Source of the DNA: Sipunculus nudus
Taxonomy: Eukaryota; Annelida; Sipuncula; Golfingiida; Sipunculidae
DNA: 64,000 nucleotides
Assembly: GCA_026874595.1 (NCBI GenBank)
Contig: CM049316.1
Span: forward strand, 54,259,676 to 54,323,675
Reading direction: 5' to 3'
Part shown: positions 12,600 through 23,814 of the stretch, in pieces
Numbering within the stretch: position 1 is the first letter of the stretch
Layout of the letters: every line of letters begins with the position of its first letter
Position numbers and translations under genes: made by a program
The notes under the pieces: generated by a model
Told to the model about the DNA's origin: nothing
Database searches by the model: none
Seen by the model: only the letters and a program-made list of their open reading frames with translations

Positions 12600-14167
12600 T
12601 CTATACCTCCAATTAATCTCAAATATTCCTGAGGTATTGTTTTCCATGCTCTGTCAGAACCTTTTTATCAACATAATATACTGAGTTTTTAAACTTGTAC
12701 TAACATCAGGTAAGCACAAACCTCCCCTGTTATAGGATCTAGTGACCGTGTCATATTTGAATTTAGGTCGCTTACCCTTCCATAGAAGCTCTTTCATGAG
12801 TAATGTTATATTGTTAATGAATATTTTTGGCGGGGTACACATATTACTGACGTACAAAGTCTTTGGTTAGGCTGGAGATCTACCAATATCTGTACGTCCA
12901 AATATTGTAAGGTTTCTAGTTTATCAAATGTTGACCAGTAACTGAAGTTTCTCCTCCATTGTCTGAAAGTTATATTTATAACGATGTTCCTTATTGTATG
13001 TGTACCTTATCCCAAGAATTTTAATAGCTGATTTTGTTAAATTAACCCATTTAAATTAGATCGGTGTTACATCCATTTCATCCGCATCTGATTTCTGTGA
13101 TTCACTTTTAATGAAGTATAATTAGCAACTATGGCAATTATTGATATCAGATGCTTGAATGACTCCACATTTAACAGGAAAAAAGTAACATCGTCAGCAA
13201 ATAATGTTAATTTTACTTCATTGCTACCCATATGAATGTCTTTTACATTTTACATTTCTATCACAAGAATGAAAAAAATATGGTGCAATTGGATCACCTT
13301 GATTAGTACCTCTTGAAACTTGGTGAACCTGTATGAATTAATTTTATCCAGTTGATAAACATTAGTCCAAATCCAAACCCTTTCAATGCCGATAACATAA
13401 ACACATGAGCTACCGAATCAAAAGCTGCAGTGAAGTCAGCACCAAACAATATTCCAGTATTGTTTTCTACTTTTCAACGCTCAATTATACCCGATATAAG
13501 GCGTACGGAGTCCCCGATGTAGCGTCCTGGAACAAATGCATTTTGGTCCAAATAAACCAGTTTATTCACAATTTACTTCAACGTGCTACAAGTATTATAC
13601 TAAGTACTTTACAGTTAACATTTATTAGACTGATGGGTCTTCATGAATTTATAAATCTAACATCTTTTCCAGGTATCTCAAGAAGAGTAATGACAGACTT
13701 TTTTTTACTTGTAGTCAGTTCACAAAAATTATATCATTCATTAAGACATGTAGTCAAATAACTTCCTCATTTACTAAAGAAACATAAATGAAATTCTTTG
13801 CAAAGCCCGTCGTTTCCTGTCTTATGATTCGCCATAGATTTGAATGTATTGTGTACATCAGTTAAAGTAATCGTACCTTCACACAGCTCTGCTTCATCTG
13901 TGGTAAGTTAGAGCAAATATCTAAAAAATGTTCACAATCATTAAAGCTGTTATCTATTTGTCTCTCATATCTTGTGGAGAAGAAATTATAAATTTTTTTC
14001 ATAGTATTTTCCTCAATTGTTACCTCGTTTCCATCGATAAGCAATGTTCTAATACAAGTTTTATTTTTGTTTCTCCTTTCCAAGTTTACAAAGTATTTAT
14101 TATTTCTTTCACCTAGTCCATGCCATTGTGCTCTTGGTCCTATTATAAATCCTCCAGTTAGTAGCAT
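12600..14167 (-). pseudogene. LINE reverse transcriptase (degraded)
   Basis: In minus-strand order: the pre-RT linker with GERNNKYFVNLERRNK (14110-14060); then QNAFVPGRYIGDS and GADFTAAFDSVAH (about 13550-13410), which is RT motif A; then GTNQGDPIAPYFF (motif B, about 13310-13260); and LFADDVTFFL (motif C, about 13210-13170). The thumb/connection region with ITLLMKELLWKGKRPK follows at 12857-12654. The invariant FADD and the Asp of motif A are present, but stops and frame changes separate the blocks. This combination is typical of the L1/Tx1 superfamily. Confidence 0.75.
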
Positions 14168-15004
14168 CTCTCTAATTCATTCTTGATTTTTTCATATTTT
14201 TCTAATTTTTCATGGCTTGGATTGCTACTGATGGCATTTTCCATTTCTTTATCTTCCTTTTCTAATGAAAGGTATTTATCTTTAAATCTTCTATTCTTTT
14301 CTTTAGAATAATTAATTGTAAACTTCCTATTGCTGTATTTCAGATACTCCCATTTACCTCGTGCATCTAGCTCTGTGTGATCTAACTCCTGTTTAGTTGT
14401 AACAACATACTCCTTTCTCTTGTTTATATAATTTATATCTTTTAAAGGTGAACAATTAAATTTCCCATGTTTGTAAGTGTTCAATGACCTAAGTGCGAGA
14501 TGCACAGCTGAATGATCTGAGCCACCACTGGGTATAATATCACAGTGTGAAATATATGGTTGCAGATACGATGACACTAAAAAGAAATCCAATCGTCGTT
14601 GTGTAGATGAAAACAACCATTTTGTTATATTATAAATATTCTTGTAACATAATAATTGCCCAGTCCCACAGTTAGGCCCATAAACATTAATCAGCAAAAA
14701 GTGGTATCATTTAGCATAACAAATCTTCCGGCATCATCCACTTTACTCACCAACAATTTTGAATTCTAGTTTTGACCTAATTAAAGTTAATGCTCCCATG
14801 GCTTGATGGGTACCATGGGGAAAATAAACTATGAACCCTCCATTGGCGTTTTCATGCTTAATTTCATTTTGTATCAGAATGGGATTCCTGAATAAAACAT
14901 ATACCTTTATCCAATCCTTGTTTGTGACACCAACTGAATAATTTCCTTCTTTAAATATGATTCCTTATCCCATTAGCATTACTACTCAGAATCTTAAAAT
15001 TCAT
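14158..15004 (-). pseudogene. LINE ORF2 apurinic-like endonuclease
   Basis: ORF2 starts at an ATG at 15004 with MNFKILSSNANGIRN, the usual N-terminus of an exonuclease-endonuclease-phosphatase domain (catalytic Asn). FIQESHSDTK carries the catalytic Glu. LLINVYGPN, TQRRLDFFLVS and GGSDHSAVHL (catalytic SDH) follow. The 14697-14158 part is an uninterrupted frame; upstream there are frameshifts and stops. The GDxN block is lost or damaged, so the domain is inactive. Confidence 0.75.
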
Positions 15005-15569
15005 TATTGATATTTCATTTGTTAAAGTAGGACCTTCTTTTATTACAGGAACAAAATATGATGCATGCACCTATTTCTATAAATCCTTAAGTTCATGAAT
15101 AATTGTAAACACAAAGTTGAGTACATGTGTGAATATCTAATTTCAGCTTACAGTAATATATTCGTGACCAAATATAAAGAGAAAATGTGATGCTTCCAAA
15201 ACTGGTAAACATGTAACTTAGATTTATGTATTTTATCATTTCATTGTTGCATATAATTGCAAGTATCACAAAAACACATACAAGACACAAACAGGTGACA
15301 CGATCAAACGGTGACATAAATATACATCAGATATACTATGGTACCTGGTAGTTTTGATCAGTATACCCAATACTAATAATATTAATAATAATGATTATAA
15401 TAATTATAACAATACAAAAAAGACAGGTATGATGTATTCAAGTCACTTTAATATATTCTCATTACATGTATGAAGAATACACATTTCCAAAAGCCTTTCA
15501 GTTTACTTCATTACCACATCCAGTTGATCTCCAAACTTGACCCTAAACACTTACCACCCCTCTCCTTAA

Positions 15570-15611
15570 GCCCCTATCACACCTTGACGATTTAGCCAGC
15601 GTATGCCGACG
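15570..15611 (+). repeat. Harbinger left terminal inverted repeat
   Basis: GCCCCTATCACACCTTGACG and onward. It pairs with the reverse complement of 20432-20473 with few mismatches. Confidence 0.9.
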
Positions 15612-16001
15612 TAAGAAAAAAATGGCAAATACGCTGGAGCACGCTGGTATACGTCGTAGTACGGCGAGGTCGTCCAAAAATTGTGTGTATGCACAAAATT
15701 TCGACGTATGCCAGCGTATGGCTCATACGTCCCGCATACGTGGGCCATAAGCTGTAAGTAAGTTATCCGATCGTTCACAAACGTCACAGGTAAGTTACTC
15801 ATAAGTCCAAATACGTGAAGATAATGTCTAACGTACTCAAAACTTATGAGTAACGTGCTTTGAACCTATGTGTAACTTATCTTTAACGCATATTGGCGTA
15901 TGTAGACGTGTTTGGCGTTTTCCCAACGACCACGGAACTTACTGAACTTGTTTCTAACGTACAGCTAACGTATAAAGCCGTATTTGCAGTTAAGCGTAAT
16001 T

Positions 16002-16013
16002 GGTATATAAAGG
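16002..16013 (+). promoter_or_regulatory. TATA box of the transposase gene
   Basis: GGTATATAAAGG lies about 75-85 bases upstream of the transposase ATG at 16087. This position suits an RNA polymerase II start with a short leader. Confidence 0.6.
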
Positions 16014-16086
16014 TGTAATTCAGAAGAATCCCCCGTCAGTTCTCCTAAATACAACTTTGTGAGCAGATATCCATCTCATCAGAGAG

Positions 16087-17567
16087 ATGGAGGATCCGGC
16101 AACGAGACGAGAATACCTACTAGCTGTCCTCCAACATCAGCATGACCTCATCGATTTGACACTCTACCAGCTGCGTGCCAATAGAGCCAGGAGAAGGAGA
16201 TGTAAACGGAGGAGACGGAACTGGGTGAGACCATGGATCGGGAGGCGTCGACAGTTTGGCATGTATGACCAGCTTATGGTGGAACTCCGTAACGAGGATC
16301 ATGCATCCTTCATTAACTTCCTGCGTATGCCCCCAGCGATGTTCGACGAGCTGCTTGCCAGAGTAGGTCCAAGGATAACCAAAAAGTACACCTTCTACAG
16401 GTACCGCTTGAGCCTAGCATGAAGCTGGCCCTGACTCTGCGTAACCTTGCCTCTGGGAACAAGTATGCCTCAATGAAGTTCGGATGGAGGGTCCCTCACA
16501 ACTCCCAGTCTCTAGTGGTCAGAGAGGTCTGTCAAGCCATTATTGATGAATACGGGAATGGTTTGTCCAAGTACTCCTGATGGTTGGTGGACCATTGCTA
16601 ACACGTTTTACCAAAGATGGAACTTTCCTCATACATGTGGGGCACTTGATGGGAAGCACGTGGCCTGCCGCTGTTCTCCAAAAAGAGGGTCCCAATACTT
16701 CAACTACAAAGGATTCTACTCCATTGTTCTGATGGCACTTGTGGATGCTGATTATAAATTCATTTGGGCAGATGTCGGTGGTACTGGATCAGCATGAGAT
16801 GCACAGATATACAATGATTGTGAGCTGAAGGAATGCGTTGAAGACGGTACTCTAGGTTTCCCTGACCCTGAGCCTCTTCCCAACGACGACCAGGACTGCC
16901 CCTACTTCTTCGTCGGTGACGATGCCTTCGCCCTATTACCAACCATGATGAAGCCATACAGCCTCCGGGGTCTGACGATTGAAGAACGCATCTTCAACTA
17001 CAGACTATCCCGAGCAAGGAGGGTAATAGAAAAGGAGGGTAATTGAAAAATGCATTTGGCATCCTGGCTAATAGATTCCAGGTTCTGCTAAGTACTATGC
17101 AGCATCACCCCTCCACTGTCAAGCTTATTGTCAAAGCATGCTTGATCCTGCACAACCTCATTAGGATCAGGTAATTCATGTTTACGTAGCATACTTTATA
17201 CAATTTACAATACATATTAACGTTTCCCTTATGTTTATAAAAATGATATGATTATACCTAAAAAATTATTTGTAACACTATATTACCTCTTATTGTAAAG
17301 TGTTTTAGAATATGCTATGATTCTAGCTAAATAAGTAAACAAATTCAAATTCTAGGTACCCAGTACTTCAAAACCAACAGCTTGACCGGGCAGAGAATAA
17401 GAAACCGCGACTTTGTTCCAGGAGCATGGCGAGAGGGACGTCACTTGGAGGATACACAGACAGCCAGTGGCCCCAACACTGCCTCCAAAGACGGAAAGAA
17501 ACAAAGGTATCTCCTCAAGCACTGGATTAAGCATTGTTCAGGCAATAAAGTACCTCAGAGACTATAA
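16087..17567 (+). pseudogene. Harbinger transposase (DDE_Tnp_4), disabled
   Basis: This encodes the endonuclease/strand-transferase of the element. Exon 1 starts at ATG 16087 (MEDPATRREYLLAVLQ) with an Arg-rich stretch near residues 37-55. The catalytic core is visible: CGALDGKHVACRC (first Asp), ADVGGTGSA..DAQIYN (second Asp) and ERIFNYRLSRARRVIE (Glu), with GDDAFALL between them. A phase-2 intron (donor at 17173, acceptor ending 17355) joins LHNLIRIR to YPVLQNQQLDR in frame. The tail reads DFVPGAWREGRHLED. Defects: a one-base frameshift near 16402, a TCA-to-TGA type stop at 16795-16797 in the motif after the second Asp, a ~16-bp tandem duplication near 17022-17050 that breaks the frame just after the catalytic Glu, and a frameshift near 17400 in exon 2. 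The family is certain; activity is excluded. Confidence 0.9.
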
Positions 17568-18640
17568 GATTCCTCTCGAGACTATTTTGTAATATAGACT
17601 TCGTAATATATGTACAATTGAGAAATACTTATCAATTATAATACTCTTTTTCATTTGTAATAAGTTTTTGTTGACTGTACATATACAGTATTAATATACC
17701 TTTTTCAAAGTGTATAAATAAAGATGTATATTGGCCATTTCGCGGTAACGAAATTACATTCAGGCACAATTTTCAAAGTTCAAGCAAATGCTGCTGGAAA
17801 AGTTTTTTTTATTGATAACACTTTTTAACATTAAAAATGTGTTAATAGGAGAAATTCCAACATGTTTCACAATGATAAATCTGTAATCAAATATGCATAC
17901 TTATGAGGACGATTACGGGAGGACACGTAATTTGAACCTGTATATTACATATTTTCTACATAGGTACCAGTTACGAAGTGCATTTATTAATAGTAGACCT
18001 GAAAACTTATTTGTGTTTTAACTTTCATGCTGGTTTTATTTTTTCATGTTATGAATGAATACACTGTGTTATTTATTGTTAGTTGCATTATTTCAGAATT
18101 GCGATGCCAATCATAGAAAAATGTTTAGTGAAATCCAAAGCCTGTTTCAGAAATACTTAATAAAAATAAAATCAGTAGAAGAAAGCATTTCAGGAAAAAG
18201 ACCAACTCAATTTTTTGTCAACCGTTGACTATTTTTGCGTGGAATTGTCTATATTTATATTACGTTTAAAATTTTAAAAAAAAGTATAACTTTTTTTTGT
18301 ATATAGAAATTAACAGTTTAACTTTCACTTACGAGCAAGGTTAATGTCCACGCCTATTAGATAAAAGCTAATAACGATTGACACAAGATTTATATTACCT
18401 ACTTACTTTTCTTCAACATACAAAGGGTAAAAGGGGTCATGCAGTATGTCTTTTATTATTGTTTATTATTGCTTATGGTTTAATCATTAAAATAACATAA
18501 ACAAATCAAGAGTTTACTCAACTTTTATTTTGTGCTCAACATAAAATAATAATGGTTAGTGTCAATAATGGTCAAACATGCACATACAAAATGGCACCAA
18601 AAATGGCCAAAACTCACGAGAAGAACACAACTGTCACTGG
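17568..18640. other. Spacer between the convergent Harbinger genes
   Basis: AT-rich, non-coding, about 1.1 kb. It contains two AATAAA-like signals that could serve the two convergent transcripts, but nothing else is visible. Confidence 0.4.
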
Positions 18641-20130
18641 AACTAGTTCTCTGGTGGTGGAGATGTCTTCAGTCCCCCGGCCGGGCTGCTTGTAGCAACA
18701 GGACCACTGGACACGTTGAGTATTCCTGATAGCCCAGAGATCATACACAAACTCTGGCTGCTAGTGTCAATGGCGGCTTGGGCTCTGGTTCAGTACCTGG
18801 CCAGCCGAACCTAAAGCATCAGATACAGAGGCGGAGCTTGGCTGCTGCGTGATCAGAGGAAGTGGTTGGATTCCATACTAAGGAGGAGGCATCATCCGCT
18901 GGTACTGAGGAAGTTGTTGTTGGAACTGTGGCTGCAGTGGCTGCTGTGTGTTCTGGTCTACAAAGTCAGCTGTCTGTGTACTCCAGACTTATGTAGACGG
19001 TGACTTGTGTCTCCACATGTGGAGAGGTGGCTGGAACTGCTCTGACGCCTAGGGTGTGTAGGTAGCTGGTGCTGAACTCGGTCGCATGGAGGCAGAAACA
19101 GGAAAGGTAGGGACTTTTGGAGGTCCTTCCTCATCACTCTCCTTGTCCATCAGCGCACTGAGGACGGTGTTGATGCGTGACCTCGCCTTCCGGAACTTGT
19201 GCTTTGACATGCTGACCAGGCTGTCATGCACGTAGTTGGCGAAGGCTTCAGTGGCTGTGATGGGCTGAGGCTGTGCGAGACCTTTGAGGAGCTCCCCAGA
19301 CTCGTGCACCCTCTTCTGGAGTGACTGTAGCATATGGTGAGGATGAGGAGGGGACGGGGAGTGCGTGCTGTCGTCATCAACCATAATGTCTGCACAGGCA
19401 GCCTCGAGGTCCCCGCTGTGTGCTGCAATGGATGCCTTTACCTGCAAATGCAGTTATGACAATGGTTGAGTAAAATACAAGGCAAATACTAGGCAAATCT
19501 AATGATATATGAAATAAATTTAAATGAATATTAATAATTCTATCTGTTTATATTTATACTGTTGACGGGCTCAGCTCGATGGCGGACCATATTCCCGTGG
19601 AAGCCGAAGTTTGCCTTCACCCACTGCTCTCTTTCTGTTAGTTCTGTGGCGCCGTCACCACTTTTCTTCTTGTCGAGCCGAGTGTTGGTGTCCCGCAGCG
19701 ACTTGAACCACCCTTGAAGATGCTCGACAGTCTTCCTCATGGCATTTGCTTGATCCTCCCAGAGCCTTGCCGTCTTTTCCACCCTCCGATATTCAGTTTT
19801 CTTGATGTCCCAGTTCTCTCGAAGGAAATCATACATGGGCTTCTCCTCTTGAACATCAAGACAAAACTGTGTCTTCTTGGCAAGGTTTGGCTTAGAGGAG
19901 ATGGAGGCCACCGACGAAGCTACCGATGCCACTGATGAGTGAGAGGCATTGGAACTTGCATCATCATCAGAGGGTGAACGTGAGGGTGTAGGTGATGACG
20001 GATCCGCCGTGCGTCCGCGTCCACGGGCACGGCCAGGTGCCTTTTCTGCAGCATTTTTCGATTTCTTTGGCAAGGCGGTGATCAAGATGTTGGTGGTGCG
20101 ATATGCATAAATTAGACTATCGCGGAGCAC
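18640..20130 (-). pseudogene. Harbinger MADF/Myb-SANT-like accessory protein
   Basis: The second Harbinger gene. In this superfamily it encodes a DNA-binding partner that brings the transposase to the ends and into the nucleus. The first exon (20130-19540) has a basic segment (APGRARGRGRTAD), a Ser/Ala linker, and a MADF-like domain from about residue 85 (FCLDVQEEKPMYDFLRENWD, then TARLWEDQANAM, WFKSLRDTNTRLDKKKS, EREQWVKANFGF). After a short intron (acceptor CTGCATTTGCAG just upstream of 19440) a second exon continues with VKASIAAHSGDLEAACADIM, an acidic/Pro-His segment and a helical LxxL-rich part to 19049. Further downstream a Gln/Pro-rich tail (QQPLQPQFQQQLPQYQ, about 18950) continues with in-frame stops. 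The donor is uncertain: GT at GTCAAC gives matching phase, whereas the GTATAA option does not. The start may lie inside the annotated frame. Confidence 0.75.
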
Positions 20131-20275
20131 AATTTGTGAACGCCCGCAACACGCGTTGCATAAGTTAGACTATCGTTGAGCATAAGCTGTGAACGCCCAC
20201 AACATGCTTTGCATAAGTTAGACTGTCGTGGAGTATAAGATGTGAACGCCCGTAACACGCTAAGCATTCGTTGAT
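20105..20275 (+). repeat. Subterminal 53-bp tandem repeats of the Harbinger element
   Basis: Three copies of a 53-bp unit starting GCATAARTTAGACTRTCG (20105, 20158, 20211) and containing GTGAACGCCC. Their position just inside the right end, upstream of the MADF-like gene, suggests binding sites for the element's own DNA-binding protein, or its promoter. Confidence 0.7.
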
Positions 20276-20431
20276 ATACGTTATCTATAACTTATGGAAC
20301 ATTCGATACAAGTAACTGATACGTTATGTATACGTCCAACTCATTATGAATACGATATGCATCCGCCCAAAATTAAAAAAAAAAATACTCGATGTTTCAA
20401 CGTATGCCAGCGTTTTAGAGAAATTTTGTTT

Positions 20432-20473
20432 CGTCGGTACACGCGGACTAAATCGTCAAGGTGTGACAGGGGC
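20432..20473 (-). repeat. Harbinger right terminal inverted repeat
   Basis: Its reverse complement begins GCCCCTGTCACACCTTGACG, with one mismatch to the left end in the first 20 bases. TTAA follows directly. Confidence 0.9.
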
Positions 20474-21217
20474 TTAACAAACACCTTCCCGTCCCATGTC
20501 CATGCATCAGAGACACGTTGATCTTTTTTTTTTTCTCTATTAAATATTTTTTAGCATTTCAGCACACATATCATCAACTATGATTGTTCCACTATTTTTC
20601 AAATGCTTCTTTGCTTTCATTACAGAAAGCTTTATAACCCTAGAAATAAATTTGACGTCATGTCCTAACCCTATGGGTCTTTCTTCTTCCTTTACATTCA
20701 GTTCGTTTTGAAATAGTGAAATGGCTACTTTCCTTGTATCCTCAGTTATTCCTTATCAGTGACCCCCAGTTTCCTTATATTACACCTTCTATAGTATTTC
20801 TAATTGTTCACAGCATTAATTCATGCATCTCTTGGCATGTTTTTTGCCTGTTCACATTCGTTTTTCAGTGCAATGTTTGCCTCCCTTAAACTGGCTATCA
20901 CATTCTCAAGTCCACTTGTTTTATTTTCATGAGGCTTTACACAATTTTCCATAATAGTTTCCTTTATTTCTGTCACAATGGTTTTTCTCATCTCTGTCAA
21001 GATTTCCTTTTTGAAACCTTCTTAAATTTCTAATATATGTTCCTCTGACAGAGTACCCATACTGTCCTCTATTACACTATCATCTAGGTTAAGTGATGGC
21101 AAGTGTTTGGACTTTTTTGACACAACAGATGACTCTGATGAGGAGCTGGAATGAACAGACCTGGTCCTTTTAAACTCCTCCTTTGGCGTATTTTACAACA
21201 TTAATTTTTGAAGCCAT

Positions 21218-22833
21218 AAACAACATCATGTGCAAATTATTACTAGACCAAGCTAGCCGTGAACATTCAGGCCACCATGTTATAACACAGAGCCTTCAGG
21301 TACCATAACAAAGCCCTCCCAGGTGTGCACTTGCTGACCACTTGTAGTCAATGGTTAATGAAAGCACCTACTGAAAACCTGTCAGCCCAATAACACCAAA
21401 TGATATTTTCAACCCTAAGTTTATTTACATTCGATTTTTAAAGGGGCCCAGTCACCTATAAAGTATATTCAATTAACATGAAAAATAGCTTTAACCCTTA
21501 TAAATACATGTGTATCTGACAAAATATTGTCCTGAAACAGTTTGCTTACTCCTGTAAACGTGTGTTTAAAAAAAGAGATGACCGGGCGCGGTCACATTTG
21601 TCAACATTAACACAGTGCGAGCTTCGCCCAGGCCACAACACGTGTCAATCAGACGATGCCCTGACTGACTCGGATAAAAAATGTAATCAATGTTCCCGCC
21701 TGCTGAAACATCGCGTGTTGCGGCTCACAATCGGACCTCCGGTCATGAGGCCTTGTTGTGGTAAACAGACACACGTAGACTGTGTTTACCAACACGCAGG
21801 TGTTAAACAGCCGTATGCGCGGTACTGTGACTATGTGCTGGTAGAGTTTTGCTGGGAAACTTTCGTATAAAGTAAACCTGAACTGATAGTGTGGAAGAAT
21901 AGGGATAATATTTTTCCTGATTATGCCCCTTTAAACAACTTAAGTAAAAGGGTTATTACCCAGGTTTTTAACTGTGCTGGCAGAAAATAGATATAGTTAT
22001 ATCTGACCAGGTAGTAAGGTACCGGCATGTTCCTCCAGTCCTGATCGAGTGATTCACACTACCAACTAATATGCATGTATTCTCTGATATGAAATATCGG
22101 GAAAAAATAATTTTGTTATTACTGTTTTAAACACAAAAATATGGTATAATTATATTTATAATATAATAATTTTTGTATATATGTCAGTGAATTTAATATT
22201 ATTGCCTTCTTTTTGCAGACCTACTTGTAGTTCAACCGTACACATAACGGTTCAATATATGCCGGTACATGGAATTCCCTGCAGATACTTCTGGATGTTT
22301 TTTAAACAAAAATATATTAAAAATAGAACTTTTCTGAATACGTTTCAGAGAATGATATTACTGATGGCTGTTATATCTTACCGTGCTTCTGAGATTTCAC
22401 GATATTGGGCGAGTGGAAAATCCGGCCCTGTAACGTTATGCACTCACGGAATGCCATACAGATACCCCTGGACAAAATTACTGTTATCTCAGGGCACAAC
22501 CAAGGAAACAAAAGAATAATAACTCCGTGATCTGTCTGATAAGCAGGGCCTCTAAGGGAAAAATTCTGAGGCGGTACAAGAAGGTTCCCGGGCCCCCTTC
22601 AGCTATATCCTTGGGTTCAATCATACATGTATTCAATTGAAAGCCGAAGCAATGTAGCCTGTGGAAGGAGTAACAGACAATTTATGCATATGCAGAAATG
22701 CTCCACTTTTTATGCATTTGAGACCGTGTATAATATATGTTCTCATGTATATTGTTACGGAACCTAATATCAACAGATCACGTATGCGTGACGAACATAA
22801 ATTTTGTAATGGAGATTTAAATAAATCAGATTC
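21218..22833. other. LINE 5' region and intergenic DNA
   Basis: The first ~200 bp probably belong to the 5' untranslated region of the LINE. Beyond that there is one Cys/His-rich short frame (separate entry) and no clear exon. Confidence 0.4.
21562..21870 (+). CDS. Cys/His-rich short ORF, function unknown
   Basis: A 102-codon open frame from ATG 21562. I do not recognise it. The second half contains CNQCSRLL, then about 18 residues later CCGKQTHVDC, and later YARYC: a C-x2-C ... C-C-x3-H-x2-C ... C spacing reminiscent of a RING or treble-clef zinc site. The region is more GC-rich than its surroundings. It lies between the 5' end of the Tx1-like LINE and the Gypsy LTR, so it may be a transposon remnant. 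No splice sites or promoter were identified. A chance ORF remains quite possible. Confidence 0.2.
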   Translation: MFKKRDDRARSHLSTLTQCELRPGHNTCQSDDALTDSDKKCNQCSRLLKHRVLRLTIGPPVMRPCCGKQTHVDCVYQHAGVKQPYARYCDYVLVEFCWETFV

Positions 22834-23675
22834 TGTTACATTAGGCAGCGTGAAATGTCTAGGGGAATGAATAAAGAATTCAGAGGGTTTTTTAACAAAT
22901 AACTATGATTTTTTCTTAAAACAACCCTAACACCCCAATACATTAAATCAATACAATTACACAGTACAACAACAGTATAACAGCAAATCAATACAAGTAT
23001 ATAAATAAAGTGTACAGTACCTGGATACCACCACTGTCACATCGACAAGTCCGTTAAAGCATATAATTCAGATGAACAGTTCATACAAATCATCTCGGAG
23101 AATAACAGTCCAGTTCATTCACACAAAATCAACCCGCCGTAATCCCAAAGTGAAGTTCCTTTCATATTCCCGAAAGCAAACTTAAGACTATATAAGATCC
23201 GTCACAAATACAGAAGAAAATCTATAATTGCCGCACTTATCGGAATAGGTCCCACAAACTGACTTACACGCTTCTGTGTCCGCTGGAATATTCTCTCACC
23301 TCTCTCTCAGCTCTAAATCATAGTCCCTATTAATAACCTTTCATCCGAAAACTCTAGAAAATTCCCTTTCACGAACAATCAAAAAGAACCTAATATGATA
23401 CACAGTACACACGCCTTACAGGAAACATCTAGAACAACATCGCTGTGTCTCTATATACCAGGGTTAACACGTGAGCCGCTCCGGCTCGGCCGGGCGAGAA
23501 AGCCCCAGACTAGCATGGCCCTATGTTTACACGCGGGCCGCACCCGGCCAGCCAGAACAAGGAACGCCGTAGCATAGCAACGCCAGGGCTTGAGCCAAAC
23601 ACGAATCAGAATCCCATTAGCGCTCAACAAAAGAGACTTGTCAACAGCTCACAATAAATATAGGCATCTGTAACA
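22834..23675 (-). repeat. Gypsy 3' LTR
   Basis: 842 bp on the minus strand, beginning TGTTACAG and ending TGTAACA, i.e. 7-bp inverted termini with TG...CA. It contains a TATA-like GGTATATAGAG near 23455. It is directly preceded by the polypurine tract. The mate LTR is outside or lost, so no target duplication can be tested. Confidence 0.75.
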
Positions 23676-23688
23676 CTCCCCCTCCTGA
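23676..23688 (-). promoter_or_regulatory. Polypurine tract
   Basis: TCAGGAGGGGGAG on the minus strand immediately abuts the TGTTACA start of the LTR, as required for plus-strand priming. Confidence 0.75.
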
Positions 23689-23814
23689 AAGAAAAAAAGA
23701 AAGTTTTCTCGGAAAACTTTCTTTTTGCGATCACAATCACTAAATTTTTACAACATCTCAAAAATCATCTTATTTTCAACATTACATAAACATCTCGTTT
23801 TCACATTTCATAAA

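Larger units (their letters stand above)
15570..20473 (+). mobile_element. PIF/Harbinger DNA transposon (two-gene, decayed)
   Basis: A 4.9-kb element bounded on both sides by TTAA, consistent with the 3-bp TTA/TAA target duplication of PIF/Harbinger. Imperfect 42-bp terminal inverted repeats start GCCCCTRTCACACCTTGACG (15570-15611 and 20432-20473). Inside are a TATA box, a Harbinger transposase on the plus strand and a MADF/Myb-SANT-like gene on the minus strand, convergent. This is the canonical two-ORF arrangement of the superfamily. Both genes carry disabling mutations. Confidence 0.92.
11640..21217 (-). mobile_element. Degraded Tx1/L1-like LINE, split by a Harbinger element
   Basis: A minus-strand non-LTR retrotransposon running from ORF1 (start near 21217) through ORF2 (start 15004) to a C-terminal zinc-knuckle-like region near 11.8 kb. 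Without the 4.9-kb insertion at 15570-20473 it is about 4.7 kb. All LINE domains are present as recognisable but frameshifted fragments: ORF1 coiled coil and RRM start, apurinic endonuclease, reverse transcriptase with FADD, and the C-terminal Cys/His motif. It is a dead copy, clearly older than the LINE at 37.9 kb and of a different family. Confidence 0.8.
15503..21217 (-). pseudogene. LINE ORF1 (coiled coil plus RRM), interrupted
   Basis: ORF1 begins MASKINVVKYAKGG at 21217. Shifted frames then give a Ser-rich stretch (HSSSSSESSVVSKKS) and a Glu/Lys-rich coiled-coil region (about 21050-20850). RRCNIRKLGVTDK (about 20790-20760) is the conserved beginning of the L1-type ORF1 RRM. A C-terminal segment reads AKKHLKNSGTIIVDDM (about 20620-20560), followed by DAWTWDGKVFVK at the Harbinger boundary (20474). 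Beyond the inserted transposon the frame resumes at 15569 with ERGGK and, after one frameshift, VKFGDQLDVVMK and a stop at 15503. So the Harbinger sits in the last ~20 codons of ORF1. The protein would be a nucleic-acid chaperone of the LINE particle; the gene is dead. Confidence 0.7.

Noticed and set aside
13405..13761. 118-codon plus-strand frame
   Set aside because: Shadow of the minus-strand LINE reverse transcriptase in the same interval.
22181..22519. 112-codon open frame
   Set aside because: No recognisable motif; it contains a small DNA repeat (GGAATKCC..CAGATAC) that explains part of it. Treated as chance.
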